Under the pieces are notes generated by a model. It was given only the letters and a program-made list of their open reading frames with translations, ran no database searches and was not told the DNA's origin. Below are positions 18,372-27,486 of a stretch of DNA of 64,000 nucleotides, in pieces (position 1 is the first letter of the stretch; each line of letters opens with the position of its first letter). Source of the stretch: Halobellus sp. LT62 (lineage in GTDB: Archaea > Halobacteriota > Halobacteria > Halobacteriales > Haloferacaceae); NCBI RefSeq assembly GCF_037031285.1, contig NZ_JAYEZO010000001.1, forward strand, positions 1,364,001 through 1,428,000. Reading direction: 5' to 3'. A program made the translations under genes and the position numbers.

Positions 18372-19885
18372 TGTTCGACGTTGCACTCCAGTCTGAACCG
18401 GTCGCCGCGTGGACCGCGATGCTGCCGGCAATCTTGCTCGGGCTGACCGGTCTCGTCCTGCTCGGGATCGACACGCTGTATCCCGAGGAAACGTCCAATA
18501 CACTGTTGGCCGCCGTCTCCGCGGCCGGGTCGCTGCTGGCCTTCGCCGTCGCGGCGTGGTTCCTCGTCGCGGGCACCGGACAGGAACACACCGGCGGTGC
18601 GATATCGCTGTTCGGCGACACGATGGTCGTCGACGGGATGAGCCTCTTTTTCACGCTCATCTTCACCGTCGTCACCGCGATGGTCGCCGTCGCGGCCTAC
18701 GACTACCTCGCGGATCACGCCCATCGCGCGGAGTTCTACTCGCTTGTGCTCTTCGCGGCGACCGGGATGACGCTGATGTCGATGGCGAACTCGCTGGCGA
18801 CGATCTTCATCAGCCTCGAACTCGCCTCGCTGCCCTCGTACGCGCTCGTCGCGTTCCTCAAGAAGAACCGCGGCAGCGTCGAGTCGGGGCTGAAGTACTT
18901 CCTCATCGGCTCGGTCTCATCGGGCGTGATGCTCTTCGGCATCAGCCTCGTGTACGCCACCACGGGATCGCTCATCCTCGGTGACGTCGCCAGCGCGCTC
19001 GGCGAGGGAACCGAGATGGTCGGCGTTCTCGGCGTCGGCGTGCTGATGATCGCCGGCGGCGTCGCCTACAAGACCGCCTCCGTGCCGTTCCACTTCTGGG
19101 CACCGGAGGCCTACGAGGGCGCGCCCGCCCCGATCTCGGCGTTCCTCTCGTCGGCCTCGAAGGCCGCCGGCTTCGCGGTCGGGTTCCGCATCTTCGTCGA
19201 GGCCTTCCCGCTCGGAGCGATTCCGGCGGGCGTCGACTGGGTGCTCGCCTTCCAAGTGCTTGCCGTCGTCACGATGACGCTCGGCAACTTCGCCGCGGCG
19301 ACCCAAGAGAACGTCAAGCGGATGCTCGCGTACTCCTCGATCGGGCACGCGGGCTACGCCCTGATCGGTCTCGCGGCGCTGACTGCCGGTGGACCGAACG
19401 GGGACGTCCTCGGGGCGTCGATGGCGCACCTGCTCGTCTACGGCTTTATGAACACCGGCGCGTTCCTGTTCATCGCGATGGTCGAACACTGGGGCGTCGG
19501 CCGGACGTTCGAGGACTACAACGGCCTCGCGTCCGTCGCGCCCATCGCCGCCGTCGCGATGACGGTGTTTATGTTCAGCCTCGCGGGTCTGCCGCCATTC
19601 GGGGGCTTCCTCTCGAAGTACGCCCTCTTCTTCTCGGCCATCGAGGCCGGGTTCTGGTGGCTCGCCGCAGTCGGCGCGATCAACAGCGCGCTGTCGCTGT
19701 TCTACTACAGCCGCGTCGTCAAGGCGATGTGGATCGAATCGCCCGCGAAGGACCTCGAGATCGAGAGCCGACCCGTCGGCCTCTACGCCGCGGTCCTGTT
19801 CGCGGGGCTCGGCACGCTGCTGCTGCTCCCCGGCTTCGGCCCGGTCATCGAGACCGCCCAGTCGGTCGCCGCGGCGCTGTTCTAA
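18371..19885 (+). CDS. nuoN: NADH-quinone oxidoreductase-type complex, subunit N
   Basis: 504 aa from ATG at 18371; a GTG at 18368 would add one residue. SLELASLPSYALVAFLKKN, KTASVPFHFWAPEAYEGAPA and LAYSSIGHAGYALIGLA are typical NuoN motifs. Last gene of the operon; a long hairpin follows immediately after the stop. Confidence 0.96.
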   Translation: MFDVALQSEPVAAWTAMLPAILLGLTGLVLLGIDTLYPEETSNTLLAAVSAAGSLLAFAVAAWFLVAGTGQEHTGGAISLFGDTMVVDGMSLFFTLIFTVVTAMVAVAAYDYLADHAHRAEFYSLVLFAATGMTLMSMANSLATIFISLELASLPSYALVAFLKKNRGSVESGLKYFLIGSVSSGVMLFGISLVYATTGSLILGDVASALGEGTEMVGVLGVGVLMIAGGVAYKTASVPFHFWAPEAYEGAPAPISAFLSSASKAAGFAVGFRIFVEAFPLGAIPAGVDWVLAFQVLAVVTMTLGNFAAATQENVKRMLAYSSIGHAGYALIGLAALTAGGPNGDVLGASMAHLLVYGFMNTGAFLFIAMVEHWGVGRTFEDYNGLASVAPIAAVAMTVFMFSLAGLPPFGGFLSKYALFFSAIEAGFWWLAAVGAINSALSLFYYSRVVKAMWIESPAKDLEIESRPVGLYAAVLFAGLGTLLLLPGFGPVIETAQSVAAALF

Positions 19886-19886
19886 A

Positions 19887-19942
19887 CCCACCTTTTTCCA
19901 CGGAGGGGTCCTACGGACCCCTCCGCGCAAAAACCTGGTGGG
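19887..19942. terminator. Nested palindrome after nuoN, likely terminator or dispersed repeat
   Basis: An 11-bp perfect stem CGGAGGGGTCC / GGACCCCTCCG (19901-19911 and 19915-19925) with a three-base loop is enclosed by TTTTT / AAAAA and an outer CCCACC / GGTGGG (19887-19892 and 19937-19942). The T tract lies before the hairpin on the plus strand, so on the minus strand it would follow it. It is followed by another palindromic patch (GCCGAGCTCGCGGC). Such strings recur between haloarchaeal genes, so it may be a dispersed element as well as a terminator. Confidence 0.6.
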
Positions 19943-19980
19943 AAAAAACCGCCGAGCTCGCGGCCTGCGGCTACGGGTCA

Positions 19981-20196
19981 GGCGGTGAAGTGCTCGCTTC
20001 GTCGCCGGCGGTAGTCGACGATACCGTCTACGTCGGGAGCAGGGACGGCTACGTCTACGCGCTGGCCGCCAGCGATGGCACCGAACGGTGGCGCTACCGG
20101 ACAGACGGATCCGTGTCGTCGTCGTCGATGGCGGTAGTGGACGGCACCGTCTACGTCGGGAGTAGCGAACACGTCTACGCGCTTTCCGAGGAGTGA
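19981..20196 (+). pseudogene. Relic of a PQQ-type beta-propeller protein
   Basis: Seventy-one codons to TGA at 20194 read as nearly two beta-propeller blades: LASSPAVVDDTVYVGSRDGY, VYALAASDGTERWRY, then a second AVVDGTVYVGSSEHVYAL. This is the repeat of haloarchaeal BamB-like secreted propellers, which have seven or eight blades and a signal peptide. No start codon or N-terminal part exists; upstream in this frame lies the palindrome and then nuoN. I read it as the 3' stump of a deleted gene. Confidence 0.75.
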
Positions 20197-20240
20197 CCGT
20201 CAAAGCATCTATTTCTACAGGCCGAGTAGTCCGGAACGAA

Positions 20241-20564
20241 ATGAGTCGGACGCTCGACGTCTCGGGCGACTCGCTCGGTCGGCTTCTCTCGGTACTCCAA
20301 CTGGCCGCGCTGCTTGCGGCCCTGTTTTTCGTCGCGCTGCCGCTCGATAGCCCCGCCAGCGTCCTGTTGGCGGTCGCGTTCGGGTCGTTGGCGATCGCAA
20401 CGGTGGTCGGGCTGTGGCGCGGAGAGCGCGACGCCGACGGCGGATCGCACCTCGACACCGCCGAGGACATCACGTACGATCCGTTCGCGGACCCCGGGCA
20501 GGCGGCCAAGGACACGTGGAAGAAAGCGGTTCGCCGCCTTCCGCGTAGGCACGACGAGCGGTGA
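20241..20564 (+). CDS. Small two-helix membrane protein, unknown function
   Basis: 107 aa from ATG at 20241; an in-frame GTG at 20193 overlaps the propeller relic and is less likely. Two adjacent hydrophobic helices (LLSVLQLAALLAALFFVALP and SVLLAVAFGSLAIATVVGLW) are followed by an acidic then basic tail (KDTWKKAVRRLPRRH). I recognise no family. It sits 51 nt before the DHH gene on the same strand and may be co-transcribed. Confidence 0.7.
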   Translation: MSRTLDVSGDSLGRLLSVLQLAALLAALFFVALPLDSPASVLLAVAFGSLAIATVVGLWRGERDADGGSHLDTAEDITYDPFADPGQAAKDTWKKAVRRLPRRHDER

Positions 20565-20615
20565 GAGCCCGCGTGACCCGACGAAGTGAAATGGTGGGGA
20601 CCCGGATAACAGACT

Positions 20616-22091
20616 ATGCAACGGCGGCTGGTTCTCGGCTGCGGGTCGCCCGTCCGCGGAACCATCAAGCGACTCGCCGAGTGGCCGGGTGAGCTGACGG
20701 TCGTCGGCGAGTGCGACCGAGACGCGCTTGGGACCGGTATCGGCGGTGTCAACCTCACGCAAGCCGCCCCCGACGACGCGGACGCATACCCGTCACGGGC
20801 GGATCTGGTATTCGTCGGGAGCGACGACGACGAGATGAACGCGGCCGCCGCGACGGCCGCCAGATCGAGGTATCCGAACGCGGAACTGATCGCGTACGTC
20901 GGTCTCGACGCCGACGAGGCGGTGCGAGACCGGATCGGCTCAGTCACAGATCGGATCGTCGACGCCGAGCGAGCGCTCCACGATCGGTTTCGAGATCTGA
21001 CGATCGGGCTCGGTGCGAGCCGCCTGCAGCGGCTGTTCGCGGCGCTGCGACAGATCGACGGCCGGTTGGCCGTCGTGATGCACGACAACCCCGACCCAGA
21101 CGCCATCGCGAGCGCGCTCGCGCTGTCCCGCGTCGCCGCGGCCGTCGGCGTCGACGCAGACCCCTGCTACTTCGGTGAGATCTCCCACCAAGAGAACCGC
21201 GCGCTGGTCAACCTCTTGGGACTCGATCTGGTCGAACTCGACGAGGCGGAGGACATCTCGACGTACGGCGGTGTCGCGCTCGTCGATCACTCTCGCCCCG
21301 GCGTCAATGACGGACTCCCCGAGGAGACGGACGTCGACATCGTCATCGATCATCACCCGCCGCGTGCACCCGTGTCGGCGCACTTCGTCGATCTGCGACG
21401 CGACGTCGGCTCGACGAGCACGCTCCTCGCCGAATACCTTCGACGGGCGGGAATCGACCCCGACGAATCGCTCGCGACGGCGCTGCTTTTCGGCATCCGG
21501 ATCGACACGAACGATTTCTCGCGGGAGGTCTCGGCGGTCGATTTCGAGGCCGCCGCGTGGCTGCTCGAACACGCCGATCTCTCGCTGCTCGACCGAGTGG
21601 AATCGCCCAGTATGACCTCCGCGGTGGTCGAGACGCTGGCTCGGGCGATCCGAAACCGCGACGTCCGCGGCGACGCGCTGGCGTCGAACGTCGGCGCGAT
21701 CACCGACCGCGACGCCCTCGCACAGGCGGCCGACCGCCTCCTGAATATGGAGGGCGTCCGCATCGCCGTCGTCTACGGGTTCAAAGACGGAACCGTCTAC
21801 GTCTCTGGCCGGGCTCGGGGGACCGACGTCGACCTCGGCGAGACGCTCAGGGACGCGCTCGACGCGATCGGCAGCGCCGGCGGCCACGCGGATATGGCCG
21901 GGGCACAGATTCCGCTCGGGATCCTCGCGGAGGCGGACGAGGACTCCGACGCGGAGCTGGCAACGATCGTCACAGACGTCATCGCCGGACGGTTCTTCGA
22001 AACGCTCGACGACGCGACGACGCTTCTAGACGTCGGTGACGAAGGGACGGAGTGGACGTACGAATCGCCGTTCGAGTCGCTCGAAAAGTGA
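20616..22091 (+). CDS. DHH-family phosphoesterase with N-terminal TrkA-N-like domain
   Basis: 491 aa. Residues 1-130 look like a Rossmann TrkA-N fold (LVLGCGSPVRGTIKRLAEWP). Residues about 150-330 are DHH: HDNPDPDAIASALAL, VALVDHS and DIVIDHHPP supply the metal ligands. A DHHA1-like domain follows, ending in GSAGGHADMAGAQIP. Haloarchaea have several such fusions; the likely substrates are nanoRNA or cyclic/linear dinucleotides, but the sequence does not say which. The N-terminal domain might bind a nucleotide that regulates the esterase. Confidence 0.9.
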   Translation: MQRRLVLGCGSPVRGTIKRLAEWPGELTVVGECDRDALGTGIGGVNLTQAAPDDADAYPSRADLVFVGSDDDEMNAAAATAARSRYPNAELIAYVGLDADEAVRDRIGSVTDRIVDAERALHDRFRDLTIGLGASRLQRLFAALRQIDGRLAVVMHDNPDPDAIASALALSRVAAAVGVDADPCYFGEISHQENRALVNLLGLDLVELDEAEDISTYGGVALVDHSRPGVNDGLPEETDVDIVIDHHPPRAPVSAHFVDLRRDVGSTSTLLAEYLRRAGIDPDESLATALLFGIRIDTNDFSREVSAVDFEAAAWLLEHADLSLLDRVESPSMTSAVVETLARAIRNRDVRGDALASNVGAITDRDALAQAADRLLNMEGVRIAVVYGFKDGTVYVSGRARGTDVDLGETLRDALDAIGSAGGHADMAGAQIPLGILAEADEDSDAELATIVTDVIAGRFFETLDDATTLLDVGDEGTEWTYESPFESLEK

Positions 22092-22179
22092 GTCGATGCC
22101 GGTCTGGCGGCGGTCACCGACGGAGTGGACCGCCGAGTGATGCCGCACGTTTTTGCGCTCTCGCCCCGTAGTGGCGACG

Positions 22180-22965
22180 ATGAGTGGGCGACCGAAAGTC
22201 AAGGAGTATATGACGCGCGAGGTCCAGACGGTCGCGCCGACTGATACCGTCGCAGACGTCGCGCGCCGGATCAAAGAGAGCGAGGGTCACAACGGGTTTC
22301 CGGTCGCTGAGAGTCGGAAAGTCGAGGGGTTCGTCACCGCCAGCGACCTGTTGTTAGTCGACGACGACGCCCCGATATTCACCGTGATGACCGAAGACAT
22401 CATCGTCGCCCATCCGGAGATGGACGTGATCGACGCCGCGAGAGTGATCTTACGCTCGGGGATTCAGAAGCTCCCGGTCGTCGACGACGCGGATAACCTC
22501 GTCGGCATCATCTCGAACACGGACGTCGTCCGCTCGCAGATCGAGCGTGCGACGCCCGAGAAGGTCGGGAAGTTGATGCGAACGCTCGAACAGATCCACG
22601 AGGTGCAACTGCACCAAGAACCTCGCCTCATCGAACTCGCCGACCTCACGCCGACGCAGGGGCGCGTCTACGCCGACGAACTCGAAGGGCGCAAGTACGA
22701 ACTCGAACGGGGGCTCGCGGAGCCGCTGGTCGTCATCGACAACGGGGGAAAACTGCTCCTCGCGGACGGTCACCACCGCGTGATGGCCGCCCACCAGCTC
22801 GGCATCGAGGAGATGGACGCCTCAGTGATCGTCTTATCGGAGCCGGTCGAGTTGGGAATGCAACGCACCGCCGACAACGAGGGGCTCCGAACGATCGGAG
22901 ACATCGAGGTCGAAGACTACGGCCGACATCCGCTGATCGAGACGACGCATCGACTCCAAGAGTAG
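22180..22965 (+). CDS. Two CBS domains plus ParB-like nuclease-fold domain
   Basis: 261 aa from ATG at 22180. Residues about 8-125 form a CBS pair (VKEYMTREVQTVAPTDTVAD and GIQKLPVVDDADNLVGIIS). Residues about 150-225 resemble the ParB/sulfiredoxin-like domain, with EPLVVIDNGGKLLLADGHHR as the characteristic ADGHHR motif. The combination is known in archaea as a CBS-ParB regulatory protein; the bound ligand (adenine nucleotide is typical) and the target are unknown. Upstream GTG/ATG codons are possible but the conserved part starts here. Confidence 0.85.
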   Translation: MSGRPKVKEYMTREVQTVAPTDTVADVARRIKESEGHNGFPVAESRKVEGFVTASDLLLVDDDAPIFTVMTEDIIVAHPEMDVIDAARVILRSGIQKLPVVDDADNLVGIISNTDVVRSQIERATPEKVGKLMRTLEQIHEVQLHQEPRLIELADLTPTQGRVYADELEGRKYELERGLAEPLVVIDNGGKLLLADGHHRVMAAHQLGIEEMDASVIVLSEPVELGMQRTADNEGLRTIGDIEVEDYGRHPLIETTHRLQE

Positions 22966-23027
22966 CGAGTCCGTCGCGGTCTGCCCACTCGCGCCGTCAG
23001 TCGCAATCGGGAGTTCCCCCCGCGGCG

Positions 23028-23255
23028 TCACTCCATCGGATCCGAGGCTTGCCACGCTTCGACCAGTTCGGTGGCCGCGTCGAGGTCGTCGACGCGTTCG
23101 CGGTGGTAGCCACTCCCCTCAGACGCCTGATAGAGCCGATCGTAGTGGACGATCCACCCGCCGTCGGCGTGTCGTCGACGACGGATCGTCGCGTGGCCGT
23201 CCTCGCGCGTCCACTCGGCGAACTCCTCGCGCTCTTGACTCCGTGACCACTCCAT
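23028..23255 (-). CDS. Small conserved-type haloarchaeal protein, unknown function
   Basis: 75 aa from ATG at 23255. Alternating charged residues and Trp/Tyr (EFAEWTREDGHATIR, GGWIVHYDRLYQ) suggest a small beta-sheet domain. The acidic composition and codon positions behave like real coding sequence. No recognised motif. Lies 63 nt downstream of the zinc-ribbon gene on the same strand, perhaps in one transcript. Confidence 0.6.
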   Translation of the reverse strand: MEWSRSQEREEFAEWTREDGHATIRRRRHADGGWIVHYDRLYQASEGSGYHRERVDDLDAATELVEAWQASDPME

Positions 23256-23318
23256 ACAGACGGCTCTCCGTTCGGCTGCCTGTATCTTCCGACTTCGCGG
23301 TCGAGTCGAAGAGCGCGG

Positions 23319-23495
23319 TCAGTCCGCGATTTCGGGTTTGGGGGTCTCGACGGCTTCGAGGGTCGCGAGCGGCCCAGTCCGCGCCGCACACTCCGGGCAC
23401 TCGGGATACCCCAAATCGTCGTAGCCGACCGCGTCCGCGGGAAACTCCGCGCCGCACGCGGCGCACTCGAAGTACGTCGGCCAGTCGAAATCCAT
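23319..23495 (-). CDS. Small zinc-ribbon protein (58 aa)
   Basis: ATG at 23495 to TGA at 23319. Two CxxC pairs, FECAACGAEFP and YPECPECAA, about 23 residues apart, form a rubredoxin-like zinc ribbon; the rest is short linkers and an acidic-Pro tail. Such zinc-finger micro-proteins are numerous in haloarchaea and mostly uncharacterised. A TATA-like stretch (AACTATTATC on the minus strand, about 23516-23526) lies 22-32 nt upstream, giving a leaderless message. Confidence 0.75.
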   Translation of the reverse strand: MDFDWPTYFECAACGAEFPADAVGYDDLGYPECPECAARTGPLATLEAVETPKPEIAD

Positions 23496-23674
23496 ACGCG
23501 TACCTCCGAGCGTATGATAATAGTTAATGACAGGTTACTCGTCCGAGAAGTCCCGCTGCCGACGAACCTGACGGAATCAGAACGACGGAATTCAGCCGCG
23601 TCGTTGCGGCCGCAGCGTGCGATTAGGTTCTGGACGCTGGCAGCTTCCGTTCGTTGTACATCGATCACGGCATC

Positions 23675-24826
23675 CTAGGCGTCGCGTCCGTCGTCGCTCT
23701 GACCGCCATCCCCCCGATCGCGGCCATTCTCCTCGCGCGCTGTTCCGTCGTCGTCATCGACGCCTGCGGATCCGAGAATCGCATCGATGTCGGCGTGATC
23801 GTGCAGGAGACGTCGCATTCGCGAGATCGTCTCCTCGTCTCGCGCGCGGCCCGTATTGACGACCGCTTCCGCGCGATCAACGACAGAGAGCGTATCGCCA
23901 GTCGCGAGGAGGATCGGAACACCCCGCTTCTCCGCTTCGCCGAGGATCGCCCCGGTCGGTCGGTGTCCGCCGGTGAGAATGATCGCGTTGACGCCCGGCG
24001 CTTCCAGTGCCGCCGTGATGATCTCCGAGCGGTCGCCGCCGGTGATGACCGCCGCGTTCTTGGTCCGGCGGAAGTACCGCAGCGCGGCGTCGCCGCCCAT
24101 CGCGCCGACCAAGAAACGCTCGACGTACCCGCCTACATCGCCCTCGGTGACGACCTCCGCCCCCAACTCCGCGGCGAGGTCGTCGACGCGGACGCCGGCG
24201 AGGTCGCGCTCTCGCGGAACGACGCCGAGGACGGGGACGCCGCGGTCTTCGAGGAAGGGGACGGCTTCGCTCTCGAGTTCGTCGAAGACGGCTTCGCTCA
24301 CGCCGTTGAACAGGACGCCAGCAAGTCGGTCCCCGAAGGCCTCGGCGGCCGCGACGACGTCGTCGAGATCGTTCGCACGCTCGTAGGTCGCCACGAGCAG
24401 CACGCCCGCGTCGAGGCGTTCGGCGACGTCGACGTCGGTCAGATCGACGATCCCGCCGGTCGTCCACGTGCCGCCGCCCTCGACGAGCATCAGGTCGGTC
24501 TCCGCCGCCAGTTCCGCAAAGCGCTTCTCGACGATTTCGCCGAGTTCGTCGGGATCTTCCTGCCCGCGGAGCACTCCCTGAACGAACGTCGGCGAGTAGA
24601 CGATCGGCTCCATCTGATGCATCTCGCTGTCCAATCCGAGGAGCTCGCGGGCGAGCATCGGGTCCTCGTCGAGCGTCTTGCCGACGTTCGACTGGAGGCG
24701 CGTTCCCTTCGGCTTCATGTAGCCCACGCGGCGACCGCGCTCCTGTGCGAGCCGCCCGAGCGCGAGGGTAACTGCCGTCTTGCCGGTGCTGTCTTCGATC
24801 GAGGTCACGAGTAGGGTGTTGTGCAT
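23675..24826 (-). CDS. BioD-like P-loop domain plus DRTGG domain, phosphotransacetylase-family protein
   Basis: 383 aa. The N-terminal 210 residues resemble dethiobiotin synthetase/CobB P-loop proteins (LLVTSIEDSTGKTAVTLALG, VEGGGTWTTGG); residues about 215-330 form a DRTGG domain (NAAVITGGDRSEIITAALE). Bacterial Pta carries the same two modules before its catalytic domain; here the catalytic part is absent, so this is probably a sensor or regulator of acetate metabolism and not an acetyltransferase. AAGGAG lies directly upstream and the ADP-forming acetyl-CoA synthetase is 12 nt before it on the same strand. The tail after residue 350 is disordered and acidic. Confidence 0.88.
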   Translation of the reverse strand: MHNTLLVTSIEDSTGKTAVTLALGRLAQERGRRVGYMKPKGTRLQSNVGKTLDEDPMLARELLGLDSEMHQMEPIVYSPTFVQGVLRGQEDPDELGEIVEKRFAELAAETDLMLVEGGGTWTTGGIVDLTDVDVAERLDAGVLLVATYERANDLDDVVAAAEAFGDRLAGVLFNGVSEAVFDELESEAVPFLEDRGVPVLGVVPRERDLAGVRVDDLAAELGAEVVTEGDVGGYVERFLVGAMGGDAALRYFRRTKNAAVITGGDRSEIITAALEAPGVNAIILTGGHRPTGAILGEAEKRGVPILLATGDTLSVVDRAEAVVNTGRARDEETISRMRRLLHDHADIDAILGSAGVDDDDGTAREENGRDRGDGGQSDDGRDA

Positions 24827-24838
24827 TGGTGGGGCTCC

Positions 24839-26932
24839 TTAGGGTTCGTCGGGATCGACGGTGAGTCGCACGTCGACGGCCTCGACGCCGTCCGGGGTGG
24901 CGACGAGCGGGTTGATGTCCAGTTCGAGGATGGCCGGGAAGTCCGTCACGAGCTGTGAGAGGCGCTGGATCGTCTCGACGACGCCCGCCACGTCGACGGG
25001 GTCGCGGCCGCGCGCCCCGCGCAGCAGCGGCGCGGCGTCGATCTCGCGGGTCATCGACTCGGCGTCGGACTCCGACACCGGCGCGACGCGGAACGTCGTG
25101 TCTTCGAGCGTCTCGACGAAGATACCGCCGAGACCGAAGAGCAGGAGCGGTCCGAACTGCGGGTCGCGGTTCATCCCGACGATCGTCTCGACCCCGCGGT
25201 CGAGGTCGACCATCTCCTGTACCTGTACGCCGATGATCGTCGCGTCGGGCTGGTAGTTGCGAGCGCGCGAGACGAGGTCCTCGTAGGCGTCCTCGACGTC
25301 CGCGTCGGCGACGCCGACTTTCACGCCGCCGATGTCGGATTTGTGCAGGATGTCCGGGCTGACGATCTTCATCACGACGTCGCCGTCGATGGCTTCGGCG
25401 ACCTCGCGCGCGTCCGCGGGCGAGTCGACGATCTCTCCCGCCGGCGTCGGAATGCCGTAGGCGTCGAGCAGTCCCATCGCCTCGACGCCGAGTCGGTTGT
25501 CGGATCGCCCCTCGACCGACGAGAGGATCTCGCGGGCGCGCTCGCGGTCGACGTCGAACGTCGCCGGCGACTCGTACTCGCGGTCGGTGATCTCGCGGAA
25601 GCGCGAGAGCGCGTCGAGACCCAGCACCGCCCGCGAGGGGTCGAAGTAGTTCGGAATCCCGGCTTCCGAGAGGATCTCCGCGGCGGGATCGACCCGATCG
25701 CCGCCCATGAAGCAGGCCGCGACCGGTTTTCCGTATCTCGCCTGCAGTTCGACGGTGTCCTCGGCCAACTGCCCGTAATCGAGCACCGCGGTCGGACACG
25801 AGAGTACGAGCGCGCTGCCGACGTGTTCGTCGCCGAGTGCCACGTCCAGCGCGTCTCTGAAGCGCTCGTTGTCGGCGTCGCCGACGATGTCGACGGGGTT
25901 GTAGATGTTCCCCTCCGCGGGCAGTGCCTCCGAGAACGCCTCGAGCGTCTTCTCGGTGAAAGAGGCCATCGAGAGCCGGGAGTCGCCGATCGCGTCGGTG
26001 CTCATCACGCCCGGGCCGCCCGCGTTCGTGATGACGGCGACGTCGTCGCGCTCCGGGAGCGGTTGGTTCTCCAGTACGCGCGCGGCGTCGAACAGTTCCT
26101 GGACCGAGTCCGCGCGAATCACGCCGGCCTGTTCGAGCCCCGCCTCGTAGGCCTCGTCGGAGCCGGCGATCGTTCCCGTGTGACTGGACGCGGCTTGCGC
26201 GCCGGCGTCGGTCCGCCCGGATTTCACGAGGACGATCGGCGTCTCACGGGTGACTTCGCGAGCGGTCTCGATGAACGCTTGGCCGTCGTCGATGCCTTCG
26301 AGGTAGCCGATGATGACGTCGGTGTCCTCGTCGTCGCCCCACTCCTCGATGAAATCCGACTCGTCGAGGACGGCCTTGTTGCCGAGCGAGACCACGTCCT
26401 TGAAACCGATTCCCTCGGCGTTCGCCCAGTCGAGGACCGCCGTGATGAACGCCCCCGACTGGCTCATAAACGACATCCGACCGGATCGGGCGTTCTCGGG
26501 GCCGAACGTGGCGTTCATTCCGACCGGCGTCGACATAATTCCGAGGCTGTTCGGACCGACGAGGTCGATGTCGTACGTCTCGGCGACCTCGATCAGTTCT
26601 TCCTCTCGGGTCGCGCCCTCGCTGCCGGTCTCGCCGAACCCGGCGGTGATGACGACCACGCTCTCGACCCCCGCCTCGCCCGCCTCTCGGACGACGTCGA
26701 CGGCGATTCCGGGCGGGACGACCACCACTGCGAGATCGGCGTTCGCCTCGCCGATCGCGTCGACCGCCGGGAGGTCGAACACCGACGTTTTGCTGGGGTT
26801 CACCGGAACGACCTCCCCCTCGAACGCGTCGAGGAGGTTCTCCATAATCGCTCGCCCGACCGAGCCCTCGCGCTCGGTCGCACCGACGACGGCGATGCGT
26901 TCGGGCGCGAACAACGCGGATAGCTCTCCCAT
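24839..26932 (-). CDS. acd: ADP-forming acetate--CoA ligase, fused alpha and beta subunits
   Basis: 697 aa. Residues 1-455 are the alpha part: a CoA-binding Rossmann fold (IAVVGATEREGSVG) and the succinyl-CoA ligase-like domain, with SSHTGTIAGSD carrying the phospho-His near residue 257. Residues about 480-697 are the ATP-grasp beta part (DVVMKIVSPDILHKSDIGGV with the second His). The enzyme makes acetate and ATP from acetyl-CoA, ADP and phosphate and is the usual haloarchaeal overflow route. ATTTAAC (minus strand, 26959-26965) about 27-33 nt before the ATG is a likely TATA box. Confidence 0.94.
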   Translation of the reverse strand: MGELSALFAPERIAVVGATEREGSVGRAIMENLLDAFEGEVVPVNPSKTSVFDLPAVDAIGEANADLAVVVVPPGIAVDVVREAGEAGVESVVVITAGFGETGSEGATREEELIEVAETYDIDLVGPNSLGIMSTPVGMNATFGPENARSGRMSFMSQSGAFITAVLDWANAEGIGFKDVVSLGNKAVLDESDFIEEWGDDEDTDVIIGYLEGIDDGQAFIETAREVTRETPIVLVKSGRTDAGAQAASSHTGTIAGSDEAYEAGLEQAGVIRADSVQELFDAARVLENQPLPERDDVAVITNAGGPGVMSTDAIGDSRLSMASFTEKTLEAFSEALPAEGNIYNPVDIVGDADNERFRDALDVALGDEHVGSALVLSCPTAVLDYGQLAEDTVELQARYGKPVAACFMGGDRVDPAAEILSEAGIPNYFDPSRAVLGLDALSRFREITDREYESPATFDVDRERAREILSSVEGRSDNRLGVEAMGLLDAYGIPTPAGEIVDSPADAREVAEAIDGDVVMKIVSPDILHKSDIGGVKVGVADADVEDAYEDLVSRARNYQPDATIIGVQVQEMVDLDRGVETIVGMNRDPQFGPLLLFGLGGIFVETLEDTTFRVAPVSESDAESMTREIDAAPLLRGARGRDPVDVAGVVETIQRLSQLVTDFPAILELDINPLVATPDGVEAVDVRLTVDPDEP

Positions 26933-27018
26933 TACGTCCCTCTACGCACGGTCGACGGTTAAATTCGGGTATTCGTTACTCGACACCGAGTACCTGTTCG
27001 GGTCACTCTCGAAGGCGG

Positions 27019-27408
27019 TCATATCCGCTCGCCGGGGTCGTATCGTTCACGCGTTCGCTGGGCCTCCGCGGCGTAATGCGCTCGGTCCTCGGGATCGGTG
27101 ACCGGCCCGAGACTCGATTCGCGGGCGAGCACGGCCGCCGTGGTGTCGCGCGCGTCGTCGAAACTCGTCAGCGCGCGCTCCTTGCGGAGGTATCGCGAAC
27201 CGTCGAGCGTCGCGTACACGAGGATGACGATGTTCTGCTCGTCGTCGGAGTAAGTCCGTTCGACGAGCCAGACCCGCTCGCGTTCGTCGTCGGCGCTCTT
27301 AGAGGAATCGTCGTCGGTATCGGCCGAGTCGTGATCGACGTTCTCTGCAGAGTCGTCGTCGACGAGTTCCTTCGGATCGTCGTGGGGGACTCCAGTCTCG
27401 GTCGTCAT
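27019..27408 (-). CDS. Acidic haloarchaeal protein, unknown function
   Basis: 129 aa from ATG at 27408; a longer frame opens at 27459 but its first 17 residues are unlike the rest. Residues 10-45 are a run of Asp/Ser (disordered). The folded part has VWLVERTYSDDEQNIVILVY, then RYLRKERALTSF and ends with an alpha-helical RTRERYD tail. No recognised family. It lies between acd and the YbaK gene, separated by 79 nt from the latter. Confidence 0.6.
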   Translation of the reverse strand: MTTETGVPHDDPKELVDDDSAENVDHDSADTDDDSSKSADDERERVWLVERTYSDDEQNIVILVYATLDGSRYLRKERALTSFDDARDTTAAVLARESSLGPVTDPEDRAHYAAEAQRTRERYDPGERI

Positions 27409-27486
27409 ACCCAGAGGTAGGTGCGCCCGAAAGGAAACCGTGTCGACGACTCTGAACATCCGGTAACCGGGCGGTTCCCTCAGTAG

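Noticed and set aside
24861-26923. Long plus-strand ORFs opposite acd
   Set aside because: Mirror frames of a strongly coded gene; composition is basic or His/Arg-rich, unlike halophile proteins.
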